DNA of 64,000 bases from Bacteroidales bacterium (GTDB lineage Bacteria; Bacteroidota; Bacteroidia; Bacteroidales; F082): the NCBI GenBank assembly GCA_015493525.1, contig WGCY01000038.1, forward strand, positions 1-64,000. Reading direction: 5' to 3'. The notes below the pieces were generated by a model. The model was not told the origin of the DNA and made no database searches. It was given only the letters and a program-made list of their open reading frames with translations. This document shows, one piece after another, positions 38,960-48,776 of this stretch. Within the stretch, counting starts at the first letter, position 1, and each line of letters starts with the position of its first letter. The translations under genes were made by a program, and so were the position numbers.

Positions 38960-41830
38960 TTATTCGATAAACACTTTCTTTGTCTTTATCATTCCCTGCC
39001 CTACCACTTTTACCACGACGTAAGTGTGTTTTGCATCAACAGCAAAGTCCATCAGCCCAGTGGAAACAATCTTTTTCTCCAGCAGTTTGCGCCCCATCAT
39101 ATCATAAACATAAACCATCCCTGCCTTGAGGTTCAAATCATCAGCAGAACGGAGATAAACCTTCCGGCCATAGGAATATATCTGTATACCCGATGTGGCA
39201 GCCGGTTGCTCTCCGATACCATTAATGGTACCTTTTGAAAAATGGAGCAAGAACCGTTTGGGGGCATCTCCCGAAGAGGCAGTAAACGAATAAACCGGGT
39301 TGGTGCGAATATCCTGTTTCGCCCCTGTTTTCAAATCTTCAAGTGTTATGGCAACATCCGGAAGATGGCTGAGGTCAGTAAATTTCATGGTGTATGTTTT
39401 GCCCGTAGCCTGAACCACACCAAGCGGCACAACCTGAGTTGAATCCTCCGAAAGGGGTGCGTTGGCATCAATACAAAGCTTGTTTCCGTTACCCTCAGCA
39501 TAAAACTGAATATGGTCGGACGAAGAAAACAATTTGGTTGCATCGCCCGGAATGTCAAAACCGGCAGTTCCATAGGCAGGAAACCCCACAAAAACAGTAT
39601 TCCCGTAATAGCCGCCATCGACATCAATACGGATAAAACGGTTAGGATTATTCACATCAGAGGATTTCTTTATGAAACTTTCTGTAGTATGCACCCTTGC
39701 AGATGCCGGAATGGTAAAATTGCCCGTATTGGCTGCCTGGACAAAAAAGCCCTGCCCCATGGGAATCTTATCATTAGGAATAGTGCCCACATTAGGATTG
39801 GGAACTTCGCCGCTTCCCGAGGCAGAATATAGATAGCCATCCTGGCTGTTGTCCCAGATATAAGCCGTTCCGGTAATATTACTACCAGAATAATCCACCG
39901 AACTCCAGTCCAATTGCGAAGGGAATGGATTTCCAATAAGGTTCCAGCCATTGTTGGCTTTGGTCAACAATACAGTAACATCCGCCCCCGCAAGTTTTCC
40001 AGTATATTCAAGGGTTTGCGGCCCCTGTCCCGAAGATATCCAGTAAGAAAATCCGGTACCTCTTGCCAAAGAAGAATCAGCATTGGTAATATAATAGTAA
40101 TCGTCTGCCGACTCTTTAAATGCAGCCAGCCAGGAACGGTTCGGTGCCCCGAGATAATAGTCCTTGGTGTTGCCGTTATCGGTTACCGGGGTAACCAGGT
40201 GCCAGGCGTTATCAGCTACATAACGCTGGACTGTGGCATTGGGTGTACCACCACATATTAAAGAACCTGAGCCGGATGAACCGGAGGCCACCACAAGGTC
40301 GGCATTTGTCGTATTCAAAACCGTATCGCTGGTAACACTGCCACCGGGATTAATGGTTAAATTACCTCCGTCTATGTTCGTCTTAACATCCACGGTTACC
40401 GCACCGCCACCCTCTACGGTCAGTCCCGTTCCCGTGCCAAGTATCAGCTCTCCATCTTTTCCCGAATTTCCGGTCTCGTGAACCGTCAAATCTCCTTGTG
40501 ACTGCACATCCAAAGTTATGCCGGAGCCTTCCAGTTCAACTTCTCTGGCATCGGCCGTGCTGTTTATGGCCGGTTTGTATGTTCCCGTATAATCATTTGA
40601 AACATAGACAATCGTATTGTTTCCGGGAACTTTTTTACCCCAATTGCTGGCATTAAACCAGTCGGTACTTGTGCCTCCTGTCCAGGTAGAACCGGCTGCT
40701 TTGTGGCCGTTGGCCGGCTGAACGCCATAAACTTCGCCTGTCCCTATGCTGTAGGTAGCAGCAGAGACCATGCCATCTCCAATAATATTATTGGAACTAC
40801 CGTTGAGCGACAGCGTGCCCTCTACCGTCAGAAGGCCATCAATAGTAAGGTCTAAAGATGTCTGGCTGTCGAAGTTGCCCGTCGCTATCAGTTGAATCAA
40901 ACCGCTTAAGTCGAATGAACCCGACGTTAATGTAACTGAAATAACCGTATCCGTAATCCGGGTACCGCTTGTACTCTCAAAATTCAACGTGTTTGCCGAA
41001 CCAATGTCCGATACAATGTCGGGAAGTTTATCACCATCGGCCAGAGTAGCTTCATAATCATGGGCAGTGCCTGCTGCATTTTGAAATGAAATAGTTGCAC
41101 TCCCGTCAGAACCTGTTACTGTAAGTTTCTCTATGTTCGCCTCCTTACCGGCCCCCGTATTGCCGTTTTTAATTATCACATCAAAAGAATAGGAAGAACC
41201 TTTAAAATCTACAGTAAAATTCTGAGAGATATAAAGATTGTCATGGGCATCGTTTCGTGAACCAACATTGGCCACGTTCATTGTCAGTCCCGAGTTATAA
41301 ATATACAAGGTTCCAGCCAAAAACCGGGCATAGCCTGCTACATTTATCTGACTGCCTTTCCAGTAGAATTTACCACTCGTTTCAAATTTATCACTAACAT
41401 CATCTCCCATATCAACAGTACCGCCCCCGGATAACATGAATGTACCACTGGAACTGTTGGTAAAGTCTCCAGTAGAGGTAAAGGTTCCTGTCCAACCTGA
41501 TTTCATATATAAAGTACCATCGTTAATAGAAAGATTACCTGTTGTAATCGAACCTCCATCGGTAAAATCTAACTCTCCATTATCCTTAATTGTTATACTA
41601 TTCATCGTTGTTGCTATAGATGAATTGATTGAAACAGTATAAGAATTAAAAACATCGCTGACGACAATAACATCATCTCCTGCCACAGGAACCCCTTTGT
41701 CCCAGGTATTGGCATCCGTCCAGTCACCACCTTGAACAGACGTTACTGTTTTGGCTAACAGGGTATTGGCCAGAAAAGCTAAAAATACAAAAAAAATAAT
41801 TTTCCGGACAGAAAGTAAGTATGAATTCAT
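38960..41830 (-). CDS. Secreted T9SS cargo protein with repetitive beta-helix/adhesin-like region and C-terminal sorting domain
   Basis: From MNSYLLSVRKIIFFVFLAFLANTLLA (listed ORF to 41905); C-terminus VYDMMGRKLLEKKIVSTGLMDFAVDAKHTYVVVKVVGQGMIKTKKVFIE. Confidence 0.85.
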   Translation of the reverse strand: MNSYLLSVRKIIFFVFLAFLANTLLAKTVTSVQGGDWTDANTWDKGVPVAGDDVIVVSDVFNSYTVSINSSIATTMNSITIKDNGELDFTDGGSITTGNLSINDGTLYMKSGWTGTFTSTGDFTNSSSGTFMLSGGGTVDMGDDVSDKFETSGKFYWKGSQINVAGYARFLAGTLYIYNSGLTMNVANVGSRNDAHDNLYISQNFTVDFKGSSYSFDVIIKNGNTGAGKEANIEKLTVTGSDGSATISFQNAAGTAHDYEATLADGDKLPDIVSDIGSANTLNFESTSGTRITDTVISVTLTSGSFDLSGLIQLIATGNFDSQTSLDLTIDGLLTVEGTLSLNGSSNNIIGDGMVSAATYSIGTGEVYGVQPANGHKAAGSTWTGGTSTDWFNASNWGKKVPGNNTIVYVSNDYTGTYKPAINSTADAREVELEGSGITLDVQSQGDLTVHETGNSGKDGELILGTGTGLTVEGGGAVTVDVKTNIDGGNLTINPGGSVTSDTVLNTTNADLVVASGSSGSGSLICGGTPNATVQRYVADNAWHLVTPVTDNGNTKDYYLGAPNRSWLAAFKESADDYYYITNADSSLARGTGFSYWISSGQGPQTLEYTGKLAGADVTVLLTKANNGWNLIGNPFPSQLDWSSVDYSGSNITGTAYIWDNSQDGYLYSASGSGEVPNPNVGTIPNDKIPMGQGFFVQAANTGNFTIPASARVHTTESFIKKSSDVNNPNRFIRIDVDGGYYGNTVFVGFPAYGTAGFDIPGDATKLFSSSDHIQFYAEGNGNKLCIDANAPLSEDSTQVVPLGVVQATGKTYTMKFTDLSHLPDVAITLEDLKTGAKQDIRTNPVYSFTASSGDAPKRFLLHFSKGTINGIGEQPAATSGIQIYSYGRKVYLRSADDLNLKAGMVYVYDMMGRKLLEKKIVSTGLMDFAVDAKHTYVVVKVVGQGMIKTKKVFIE

Positions 41831-41905
41831 GGTACAAAGTTTTTGTAAAAGTAAATAGATTTTTTGTAAAAGTAAACCGGATTTTAAAAAACTTTCCAAA
41901 AACAA

Positions 41906-44725
41906 TCAACGGGAGCAAAGGTTTCTATAATCGCAGTACTCACACGTTTTGACTGTTTCGGTTTGCCAAAAAGCGGTTTTTTCGTCCATAATTTGGGAGA
42001 CAAGCGTTTTCAGTACATTTTCAATGTCGGGCAGGGCGTCTTCAACAGTAGCATTATGGGGAAGCGATACCGGCATAAACCTGCCGTGGGCCGTCCGCAG
42101 GCCGATAATTCCGGTAGTAACCGTTTGTTCCGGTTTTTCCTCTTTATGATAAAGCCACGCATAAACCAATACCTGCAAAGCTTTTGAGAATTTTATCCCT
42201 TCGAGAAGTGCCTCCCGGCTTTTCAGCTTTAAATCGCCCGGGTCCACCCTGCCGGTTTTATAATCAATAATCCTGATTTCCCCGGTTACCGGATTTTTGT
42301 CGATTCTGTCAATAAAGCCCCTCACAACAACCGGAAGACCCTCCACATGAAGCCCCGTTTGAATGGCTTTTTCCGTATCCACCAACTGGCGCGGCTCTTT
42401 TTTCAACAAAGAGATTTCGTTGAGGACAAACCTTTCAACATATTTGCGGGCAACATTGTACATAAGCAAATCACGGCCATATTTCAAATCATCCCGGCCA
42501 TAATGCTTTTGAAATTCCAGGGAAAGAAAACCATCAAGATGCTCCTTTAAACTTTTGTTAAGATTGGCCACGTCTATCATTTTGCCCTTAAACGGTTTGT
42601 AAAACCTGTCGAGGACACCATGGACAACACTGCCAAAAGTATTTGACTGAACGGAAACTTCCGGCTGTACCGGAATATCTATCCTCGCCACATACCGGTA
42701 ATAAAAGAGCAGGGGACAACGGACATACGTATTCAATGCAGAAGGAGAGATGCCTTTCTCCACCTGTTTTTTCAGCAGCGACATGACCGCTTTATCCTTT
42801 GTTATGGTTATTCCATCGGTACTATCCGGTTTATTCAGGGGGACATGGATAATTTTTCGGGAAACACGAATTTTCGGGTTTCTGCCGGCGAGTTCATTTT
42901 CAATTTGCAATACAAGCCTGCTAACTTCTCCCCCTCCCATAACATCCGGTTCGGAATTGTAAACCATTACGGCCTGTTGCGCGTGTTGCAACAACCGGAA
43001 AAAATGGTAAGCCGTTACGGCTGTTTTGGTATTTTGCAAAGGGAGGTGATAGGCCTGTCGCAAATCATAAGGAATGAAAGATTCCCCAAAGCCGGTTTTG
43101 GGCAGGATGCCTTCGTTGGCCCCAAGGATTATCACACGGTCAAAATCCAGGTTTCTCGTCTCCAGCATTCCCATAACCTGGATGCCCGTGAGCGGTTCTC
43201 CCTTCAGGCTTACCTCCTTACGCCCCGTCAGCTGTAGCAGAATTTTCTGAATACCCATAAAACCAAGATGTTCCCGCATTTCGGAAAAAACGCCCTCCGC
43301 CAGTTTCAGCACCTGCATCATGAGTGAAAGCTGAAACTGCAACAGCCTGTTTCTCTTCTCCCACATGGCCTCATTTTCTTTCAGCTGAACCAAAAAACGC
43401 TTCAGGTTGACCACAAAGGTTGCCGGCTGATCCCATCCGTGAAACAAAAGCCGGAACAATGGGGAGAGCGAAGTGCCAGCAACAGCCTCCATTATCTCAC
43501 CGGACGGCATGTAAAAGCGGTTCAGTGGCAAGAAACCGGAAAGTGGTTCGGGACAGGCCATCTCCATAAGCGGATTTTGCATCAACCCTTCCAAAGCGGG
43601 GAGGGAAATGCGCGAAGAGGCATCCTCCTGCCGTAGAATCAGCAATTGTAACCAGCGGTTGATTAAATCGTAAAACGGGCTTTGCCTGAGCGGATAGCCC
43701 ATGGTAACGTTGTAGCGAAACAGGCTGTTCCCATCCCCCGTTGCCGGCACAGAACCCAACAATGGAATCAACAGCTGTTCGTCGGCCAGCACCACGGCAA
43801 TATTTTTGGCTTCTGCTTTTTGTCCGGCAAGCCATTCGTGCAAAAGCTGGCCTGCATATTTTGCCTGCCCCGTTTGTCCGGAAACAGCCACAATGTTTAT
43901 CTCTTTTCCCCCTGTAAGAAGCGCATTGCCAACCCATTGGGGTGCATCACATTTCAAAAACCGCATCATACCGCGTAAAAACAACCCGGCTTCGTGGCCT
44001 TCCGTGTTTCCGGAATCGAAATAATAACGGTCGGCATCGATAAAATAATGAAGCTGAAAATGTGTTTTGAGGGCTGCAACGACCTGCTTTTCCGCTTCCG
44101 TGAGGGCATTGAAACCCACAAAAACAAAATCGTTCCAACTTACTGTTTCAAAATCCCCGCTTTGTAATTTCCCGGCTGCCATCCGGTAGGCCATGGCTTT
44201 GTAGGCAGTTTTTTTGGAGAGCAACCGCTTTTGAAGCTGCTCATAGTAACCAAAAAGCGAATGGAAAAAAGCGAGATAAGCTTTTTGCATCCCCGACAAA
44301 GGCCGCTCACCGACATTCCACTGCTCAAGGGCCTTCACTTCCGAGAGCTCGTGGAACAGGCCATGGGCATCGGCGAGATAATAATCCACGTCGCTGAAAT
44401 CGTTGAGCATGAGCGGTGCCCACGACAGAAAATCATCCAGGCCCCGGGCGTTTTCTTTTTCTATGTCAAGGTGAATTTTAAAAAGTTCAAAATAGGCCAC
44501 GATAGGATCCACCACCGTCAGCCCGGACAATTTTGCCATTAATTCATCAATGGTGAGCATGTCGGGCAGCCAGATATCCTTTTCCGCCTTTTTGGCAAGG
44601 GCCTGTTTCAGAAATACCTGTGAACGGCGGTTGGGCAAAACCACCAGCCGGTACAAATTATGTCCGCTTTCGGAGGAGATTAAGAAATCTGCTATTTTAT
44701 CCAGAAATGAAGGTGAATCGGCCAT
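41906..44725 (-). CDS. PD-(D/E)XK nuclease family protein (AddB-like, Fe-S cysteine motif)
   Basis: 939 aa; SPSALNTYVRCPLLFYYRYVARI, VRGFIDRIDKNPVTGEIRIIDYKTGRV, C-terminal CEYCDYRNLC. Confidence 0.9.
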   Translation of the reverse strand: MADSPSFLDKIADFLISSESGHNLYRLVVLPNRRSQVFLKQALAKKAEKDIWLPDMLTIDELMAKLSGLTVVDPIVAYFELFKIHLDIEKENARGLDDFLSWAPLMLNDFSDVDYYLADAHGLFHELSEVKALEQWNVGERPLSGMQKAYLAFFHSLFGYYEQLQKRLLSKKTAYKAMAYRMAAGKLQSGDFETVSWNDFVFVGFNALTEAEKQVVAALKTHFQLHYFIDADRYYFDSGNTEGHEAGLFLRGMMRFLKCDAPQWVGNALLTGGKEINIVAVSGQTGQAKYAGQLLHEWLAGQKAEAKNIAVVLADEQLLIPLLGSVPATGDGNSLFRYNVTMGYPLRQSPFYDLINRWLQLLILRQEDASSRISLPALEGLMQNPLMEMACPEPLSGFLPLNRFYMPSGEIMEAVAGTSLSPLFRLLFHGWDQPATFVVNLKRFLVQLKENEAMWEKRNRLLQFQLSLMMQVLKLAEGVFSEMREHLGFMGIQKILLQLTGRKEVSLKGEPLTGIQVMGMLETRNLDFDRVIILGANEGILPKTGFGESFIPYDLRQAYHLPLQNTKTAVTAYHFFRLLQHAQQAVMVYNSEPDVMGGGEVSRLVLQIENELAGRNPKIRVSRKIIHVPLNKPDSTDGITITKDKAVMSLLKKQVEKGISPSALNTYVRCPLLFYYRYVARIDIPVQPEVSVQSNTFGSVVHGVLDRFYKPFKGKMIDVANLNKSLKEHLDGFLSLEFQKHYGRDDLKYGRDLLMYNVARKYVERFVLNEISLLKKEPRQLVDTEKAIQTGLHVEGLPVVVRGFIDRIDKNPVTGEIRIIDYKTGRVDPGDLKLKSREALLEGIKFSKALQVLVYAWLYHKEEKPEQTVTTGIIGLRTAHGRFMPVSLPHNATVEDALPDIENVLKTLVSQIMDEKTAFWQTETVKTCEYCDYRNLCSR

Positions 44726-44820
44726 TGGTAAAAGGATTCCCGAGGTTAATACAGTTTAAAACCTATTGATTTAAAAACCAAACTTTTAAAACCGTAAAAC
44801 AAATATCTATATTTACTAAC

Positions 44821-46470
44821 CTACTGATACATAAAACGTTTAATACTTTGTTTCGGCGTTTTTTCAAACGGGTCAGGGTGTAACACGATGCGTGAAACAG
44901 CCATAAAAGCCGGTAATTGCCCGTTCATCTCTTTCCGGTAATCTTCCAGTTTTTCCTCCAGCCCTTTGGTGGTAAGTTCCATGCTCTTCAAAACATCCTC
45001 ATCGGGATAGACCAAAGCAACCAGCTTTCCATCGCGCTGAATGACAATAGATTCAGCCACACAAGCACGGTTATTCAGCATCGATTCAATTTCCTCGGGA
45101 TAGATATTTTGCCCGGATGGCCCCAGTATCATGCTTTTGCTCCGGCCTTTGATATAAATAAACCCCTCTTTGTCTATCAGCCCGAGGTCGCCGGAGTGAA
45201 GCCAACCCTCCGCATCGAGCACCAGCCGGGTAGCCTCCTCGTTTCTGTAATAGCCGGCCATGACATTTTCGCCCCGCATGAGGATTTCGCCCACCTTGTT
45301 TTCAGGATCATCCGAATCGATTTTCACTTCCAGTGTGTCCACAGGCAAACCGCAGGAGCCGATTTTTGCCTTATCGGCAGCTGCATAAGAAATGAGCGGT
45401 CCGCACTCGGTCATGCCGTAGCCCACCGTAATGGGAAAGCCTATCTGGCGGAAAAAACTTTCAATTTCGTGGCTCAGGGCAGCCCCGCCGACTACCACTT
45501 CCACAAAGTTACCGCCAAAGCCTTCCTTCACGCCGGCCAGCACTTTTTTCAGGATTAACCTGTTCAGCAATGGCGTTTTAAGCATCCAGTTGATGGGGGA
45601 TTTGCTGATAACGGGAAGGATTTTCTTTTTATAAATCTTCTCAATGACCAACGGCACCGAAAGGATCAGCCGGGGCCTGATTTCCTGAAAAGCGCGGGTG
45701 ATAATCGCCGGACTGGGCGTTTTGGTCAGAAAAGTTATGTGGCAGCCCAGCGAAAAGGGGAAAAGGAACTCGAATGCCAGTCCGTAAGCGTGTGCCAGCG
45801 GCAGAAAGGAGACAATTTTGTCGCCCGATGCCAACGGCATGTGGTGGCGTGCAAACCGCACGTTGGCTGCCAGGCTGTTGTGCAGCAACATAACGCCTTT
45901 GGAAAAACCGGTAGTACCGGAAGTATAGCTTATCTCCCCCAATGCGTCGTTCCCGGTTTTGGGCAAACTGAAATTTTCAGCATTCAGCCCATCGGGGTAT
46001 TTCTCTTTCATTGAACCGTTGAGCGAATGGATAATCTCTTCCAGATGGTCTATTCTGGAAAACAGTGGCATAAGCTCTTCCACGCCCATCACATATTTAA
46101 GCTCCAGCATCTGGTCAATGTCGAGGGAAGTCCAAATGGATGAAGCAGAGAAAAATGCCTTCGACTCGGAATGGTTAACGATAAAATGTACATCTTTGGG
46201 CAGGAAATCCGGCAGGATGGGGACAATCACCGCACCATAGGTAATCACTGAAAGATAGGCCACCGCCCAGTTGGCAGAATTTTTCCCGATAAGGGCAATT
46301 TTGTCCCCCCTCTTGAGGCCCGTTTTTTCAAAAATTATGTGAAACTTCAGGATGGCTTCCCCCACCTCGGCAAAGGTACTCGTCTTCCCATTGTAATCGG
46401 AAACAGCCGGTTTGTCCCAGTTTTCCCTGATGGCCGTTTCAAAATATTCAACTAAGTTCTCTTTTATCAT
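44821..46470 (-). CDS. AMP-dependent synthetase, long-chain acyl-CoA synthetase-like
   Basis: 549 aa; ISYTSGTTGFSKGVMLLH, GYGMTECGPLISYA, GWLHSGDLGLIDKEGFIYIKGRSKSMI. Confidence 0.95.
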   Translation of the reverse strand: MIKENLVEYFETAIRENWDKPAVSDYNGKTSTFAEVGEAILKFHIIFEKTGLKRGDKIALIGKNSANWAVAYLSVITYGAVIVPILPDFLPKDVHFIVNHSESKAFFSASSIWTSLDIDQMLELKYVMGVEELMPLFSRIDHLEEIIHSLNGSMKEKYPDGLNAENFSLPKTGNDALGEISYTSGTTGFSKGVMLLHNSLAANVRFARHHMPLASGDKIVSFLPLAHAYGLAFEFLFPFSLGCHITFLTKTPSPAIITRAFQEIRPRLILSVPLVIEKIYKKKILPVISKSPINWMLKTPLLNRLILKKVLAGVKEGFGGNFVEVVVGGAALSHEIESFFRQIGFPITVGYGMTECGPLISYAAADKAKIGSCGLPVDTLEVKIDSDDPENKVGEILMRGENVMAGYYRNEEATRLVLDAEGWLHSGDLGLIDKEGFIYIKGRSKSMILGPSGQNIYPEEIESMLNNRACVAESIVIQRDGKLVALVYPDEDVLKSMELTTKGLEEKLEDYRKEMNGQLPAFMAVSRIVLHPDPFEKTPKQSIKRFMYQ

Positions 46471-46552
46471 AAGGCTGTTGTTAACATTTTGGGGATAAAG
46501 ATAACAAAAGCGGGGAAAATGAAAGCATACCGCATCGTATTCTATTTTTATT

Positions 46553-46560
46553 TATCTTTG
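46553..46560 (+). promoter_or_regulatory. Bacteroidota -7 motif
   Basis: TATCTTTG followed immediately by operator-like palindrome 46565-46579. Confidence 0.45.
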
Positions 46561-46564
46561 CACT

Positions 46565-46579
46565 CTAAAACGTTTTTAG
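46565..46579. promoter_or_regulatory. Operator-like palindrome 1
   Basis: CTAAAACGTTTTTAG. Confidence 0.45.
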
Positions 46580-46613
46580 TCATTTTGGCAGTAAAAAAAT
46601 TAAATATTCAGTA

Positions 46614-46700
46614 ATGAAAGACAAAATAGCAGATAAATCCGGCGGAGATGGCAGAAAAAAAATTCCAGGCACAAAGGGTACTGTTTTTGAAAAGCCCTGA
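46614..46700 (+). CDS. Possible 28-aa small ORF
   Basis: MKDKIADKSGGDGRKKIPGTKGTVFEKP*; downstream of a -7 motif; no homology evidence. Confidence 0.2.
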   Translation: MKDKIADKSGGDGRKKIPGTKGTVFEKP

Positions 46701-46729
46701 ACAACGAATAATTTTTTTATTTATAATTT

Positions 46730-46750
46730 GACTAATAAACTTTTTTAGTC
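46730..46750. promoter_or_regulatory. Operator-like palindrome 2
   Basis: GACTAATAAACTTTTTTAGTC, near-perfect 21-nt palindrome sharing TTTTTAGTC with palindrome 1 region. Confidence 0.45.
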
Positions 46751-46803
46751 GTTAATTAAATTAACTAGTAATTTAACAATTCAAACCACAAAAAATTTTG
46801 ACA

Positions 46804-47412
46804 ATGAAAAAAATTCAAGCAAGTTTAGTCGCCCTGGCACTGCTCCTGGCCTTTGCCATGCCCGCCTCGGCACAGAAATTCCATTACGGTATTAAAGCAG
46901 GACTCAACGGGGCCGTTCAATCCGGTATTGCAGATTATTACGACAACGGCAACATCCGTTACGGCCTCACTGCCGGGTTGGTAGGCAATTACCACTTCAA
47001 CGACAACATGATGCTGCAGGCCGAGCTGGATTATGACCAAAAGGGAACGCACGCTTCCAACATTGACACCCAATACGATTATGTAAGTATTCCGGTATTG
47101 TTCGACTATTCTTTTGGCCATACATACCACACCAGGCTGAGTATTCACCTGAATGCCGGCCCATATGTTGCTTTTCTGGCCAATGCAAAAAGAACGGAGA
47201 AAATTGACGGCGTGGACAACACCACCGACCTCATGTCCGCTTCGCACAAGGCCGAAGTAGGGGCTTTGTTAGGCGTTGGTTTCAGACAGCCCGTGGGGAA
47301 ACACTTTCTGTTTTGGGATGTCCGTTTGACCGTCGGTATTTCCCATTTCGACAAAGCCGACTCACAATCACGCAACAAAATGATTGGCGTTACCATGGGC
47401 TACGAGCTATAA
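46804..47412 (+). CDS. Porin-family outer-membrane beta-barrel protein (PorT-like domain)
   Basis: MKKIQASLVALALLLAFAMPASAQKFHYGIKAGLNGAV; beta-barrel pattern (listed ORF from 46798). Confidence 0.85.
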   Translation: MKKIQASLVALALLLAFAMPASAQKFHYGIKAGLNGAVQSGIADYYDNGNIRYGLTAGLVGNYHFNDNMMLQAELDYDQKGTHASNIDTQYDYVSIPVLFDYSFGHTYHTRLSIHLNAGPYVAFLANAKRTEKIDGVDNTTDLMSASHKAEVGALLGVGFRQPVGKHFLFWDVRLTVGISHFDKADSQSRNKMIGVTMGYEL

Positions 47413-47434
47413 CATAAAATAAGGTAACATTCAG

Positions 47435-47464
47435 AAAAAGCTCCGGGAAACCGGGGCTTTTTTT
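47435..47464 (+). terminator. Intrinsic terminator
   Basis: AAAAAGCTCCGGGAAACCGGGGCTTTTTTT. Confidence 0.85.
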
Positions 47465-47469
47465 GTATA

Positions 47470-47738
47470 GAAGTTGTTTAAAGCTCATGGCATCTTGTTC
47501 TTGATAAGATGGAATTACATACAAGATTCAATTGTTATTTTTGTTTGTGAGGCTCTTCAAAAAGGGATTTCACGCAAAGTGATTTGCGTGCTTTGCGGTA
47601 CCTCAGTGCTTTTAGCGTGAACCTTCAAAACTATCTTTTTGAACAGTTTCACCAAAATTCGTTAAATAGCAGAAAAAGAATTTGCTAATTTTATTTATAT
47701 AACGTTAAGAAATAATGCGTTAACCTTAAAACAACTTC
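47470..47738. repeat. MITE-like element, copy C (inverted relative to A)
   Basis: GAAGTTGTTTAAAGC...GTTTGTGAGGCTCTTCAAAAAGGGATTTCACGCAAAG...GCGTTAACCTTAAAACAACTTC; reverse complement of the copy A layout. Confidence 0.85.
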
Positions 47739-48057
47739 AGAATCCATGGGGCACCGTTTTTGAAAGCCGGACAGGGAAAAGAACCTTATTGGCAGTCCGG
47801 GTTACCGGTTTTCAGACTTTTCATTAACGTTTCTTAACATTTTTTATAGAATGGTCTTCCAGATTACAATTAGATATGTAGATGATTAGAGTATTTTTTC
47901 ATTCCCATATATACACTTTTTCTATATTACCCAGTATTCCGGTTTTAAAAAAATGATTTTTCCCAATTTTTTGGCAGAGTTGTAAACATAAAAAAAATGA
48001 TTTTAAATTGTGCCTGCATTTACTTTCATTTTATTAACCAAAAAAAAAGATTGCCTT

Positions 48058-48759
48058 ATGAAAAAAGTTTTTCTACTTATTTTAGGAGTAGTTATAAGTG
48101 TTGCGGGTTATGCGCAAACTGATGTTCAGCTCCATTGGGTTTTTGGGGCGAAAGACCAGCCTGCCCATCTGCTTACCACCGTCGAAAGTTTTAACCTGGA
48201 CAAATGGGGAAGCACCTATTTATTCATTGACATGAACTACAAAACCAGCGAAAACCTATACGGGGTCAACAACGCTTACTGGGAAATTTCGCGAAATTTA
48301 AACTTCTGGAAAGCCCCCATCGATATTCATGTGGAATATAATGGCGGATTGGGCATGTTCGAATCGACACCTTATAACGGGGCCTACGAAATTAAAAACG
48401 CCTGGTTGTTTGGAGCCCAATATACCTTTCACAGCAAAGATTTCAGCAAAATAATTAATGTACAGTTAATGTACAAAGACATTGTCAGAGAACATTACCC
48501 CTCTTTTCAGCTTACCGGCGTATGGACCCTCAACTTCTTTAAAAAGAAATTTACCGTCTCCGGCTTCTTTGATTTCTGGCGCGAAAAGAAAGATTTTAGC
48601 AGTGGAAACCACACGGAATATGTCTTCCTTTCACAACCACAGTTCTGGTATAATTTCGGAAAACATTTCTCATTGGGTTCGGAAATTGACTTAGAAAACA
48701 ATTTCATTATCGAGAATTTCCGGATTGTTGCCACCGCAGCAGCGAAGTGGACTTTTTAA
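48058..48759 (+). CDS. DUF5020 / nucleoside-specific channel (Tsx-like) outer-membrane protein
   Basis: From MKKVFLLILGVVISVAGYAQ (listed ORF from 48010); QLHWVFGAKDQPAHLLTTVESFNLDKWGSTYLFIDMNY, W/Y-rich beta-barrel. Confidence 0.75.
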   Translation: MKKVFLLILGVVISVAGYAQTDVQLHWVFGAKDQPAHLLTTVESFNLDKWGSTYLFIDMNYKTSENLYGVNNAYWEISRNLNFWKAPIDIHVEYNGGLGMFESTPYNGAYEIKNAWLFGAQYTFHSKDFSKIINVQLMYKDIVREHYPSFQLTGVWTLNFFKKKFTVSGFFDFWREKKDFSSGNHTEYVFLSQPQFWYNFGKHFSLGSEIDLENNFIIENFRIVATAAAKWTF

Positions 48760-48776
48760 CCTAAAAAAACACAGCT

